Assembly (NCBI GenBank): GCA_037957365.1
Contig: JARHVA010002684.1
Span: 558,001 to 622,000, forward strand
DNA from: Torreya grandis
Lineage: Eukaryota; Streptophyta; Pinopsida; Cupressales; Taxaceae
DNA: 64,000 nt
Reading direction: 5' to 3'
Numbering within the stretch: position 1 is the stretch's first letter; each line of letters begins with the position of its first letter. Made by a program: the position numbers and the translations under genes. The notes under the pieces were generated by a model. That model did not search any database, had not been told where the DNA came from, and saw only the letters and a program-made list of their open reading frames with translations. Below are positions 63,206 through 64,000 of this stretch, piece by piece.

Positions 63206-64000
63206 AGTATATTTTATTGAATGATGTTCCATTATCATAAATGATGGTTGTGGGCAAGCCAAAGTGTGAAATAATGTGAGTCATGAGAAATATACAAATG
63301 TCTTCACCTATAGTAAATTGAAGTGGAACATCTTCTACCCACTTGGTAAAGTATTATGTGGTTGTGATTATTAATTTATGTCTATCAATAGATTCAGGGT
63401 TAATTTTTTCAATAAGATCAAATATCCATAACATGAATGGCCATGGATAGATAATAAGCTATAATTATTGTGATGGTGCATACTGTAAGTTACTGTCATT
63501 GACATTTATTGCATAGTTTTACATATTGTATACATTCATCTTCCATGATGGGCTAGTATTACCCTTGTCAAAGCAATTTGTGTGACATGGATTTTTCACT
63601 AAAATAGCCCCTACACTCACTATCATGTATCTATGTAAGATAAATTTTGGCTTCAATGACATCAAACATCGAAGTAATTATCTATTGAAATATTGTTTAA
63701 AAAAGTCTCCACCAATGATTACATAATGGAGTACTTGTTTGTGTAATTTGCATTTGTCATTTTGAGAAAAAGTGTCTAGTGTAATAGATTTATTTACAAA
63801 GTTATAGATATCATAGAACCATTTTGGAGTTGTGGAACTATGTAGCAGCTAAAAAAGATAGTGCAATCAAATATGTATTAAAAATTGATAGTGATTGTAA
63901 TCATTTAATTATGAAAATAGCTTGATCATCATTAATTTTGATAGGAATCAAAGATGCAGCACTTGCCATTACATTTGCATGTTGGTTGTCTTTTTTTGGT
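63205..64000 (-). pseudogene. Element E: RNase H end, integrase zinc region and core of a gypsy element
   Basis: Minus-strand translation from 64000: H-A-N-V-M-A-S-A-A-S-L-I-P-I (end of an archaeal-type RNase H as in Tat elements), a tether with W-F-Y-D-I-Y-N-F, then L-R-C-L, a degraded zinc region and N-D-S-N-L-Q-Y-A-P-S before the core. The core has V-M-D-I with the first Asp (about 63420-63432), Y-F-T-K-W-V-E-D-V-P, F-G-L-P and I-Y-D-N-G-T-S-F with the second Asp (about 63222-63245). The third landmark is absent because the sequence joins the LTR. Stops are fewer than in A. The rest of E lies beyond the window. Confidence 0.85.

Noticed and set aside
1..64000. tRNA, rRNA or host protein genes
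   Set aside because: I looked for tRNA-like arms, rRNA words and exon-like conserved proteins and saw none; absence by eye is not proof.

Overview
The window reads as nuclear DNA of a plant with a large, repeat-rich genome. It is very AT-rich and CpG-poor. Every recognisable protein segment is a decayed Ty3/gypsy LTR-retrotransposon piece of the plant Tat/Athila type. The stop codons are mostly ones that C-to-T (or G-to-A) change makes from CAA, CAG, CGA and TGG, as in old methylated repeats. I see no intact host gene, tRNA, rRNA or CRISPR. The upstream-ORF-like protein at 7.65-11.1 kb reminds me of gymnosperm elements, but that is weak and I do not name a species.

Layout. (1) 1-5.8 kb: element A, a decayed gypsy polyprotein on the + strand in the order gag, protease, RNase H-like, reverse transcriptase, RNase H, integrase. 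(2) 5.8-11.7 kb: LTR-like AT-rich DNA, then a long broken reading frame (7651-11112) with a proline-rich and Lys/Glu-rich middle. (3) 11.69-18.63 kb: element B (+), with a 1.1-kb 5' LTR, a leader holding three ~140-bp tandem repeats, gag/protease, a long 3' UTR and a truncated 3' LTR. (4) 18.63-24.12 kb: element C (-), a relative of B inserted in inverse orientation into B's 3' LTR. (5) 24.12-35.35 kb: element D (+), two ~3.3-kb LTRs around a 4.6-kb interior without reverse transcriptase, inserted into C's gag/protease region and flanked by the 5-bp duplication TGATA. (6) 35.36-35.62 kb: a short continuation of C. (7) 35.62-62.79 kb: an unbroken satellite of about 260 monomers of ~104 bp, in four blocks of alternating orientation with higher-order structure. 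(8) 62.79-64 kb: the 3' part of a B/C-type LTR (-) fused to an RNase H/integrase fragment (-), element E.

The pieces form a nested history: B received C, and C received D. The satellite starts exactly at the inner end of a B/C-type LTR and stops next to C's gag side, so it either sits in the leader of C or was joined to it by rearrangement. B and C have gag/protease but no polymerase, and D has a single unrecognised reading frame; all three look non-autonomous. The most interesting objects are the polarity-switching 104-bp satellite, its junction with the LTR, and the differing RNase H arrangement in A and E. All comparisons were made by eye; identities and copy numbers are approximate.
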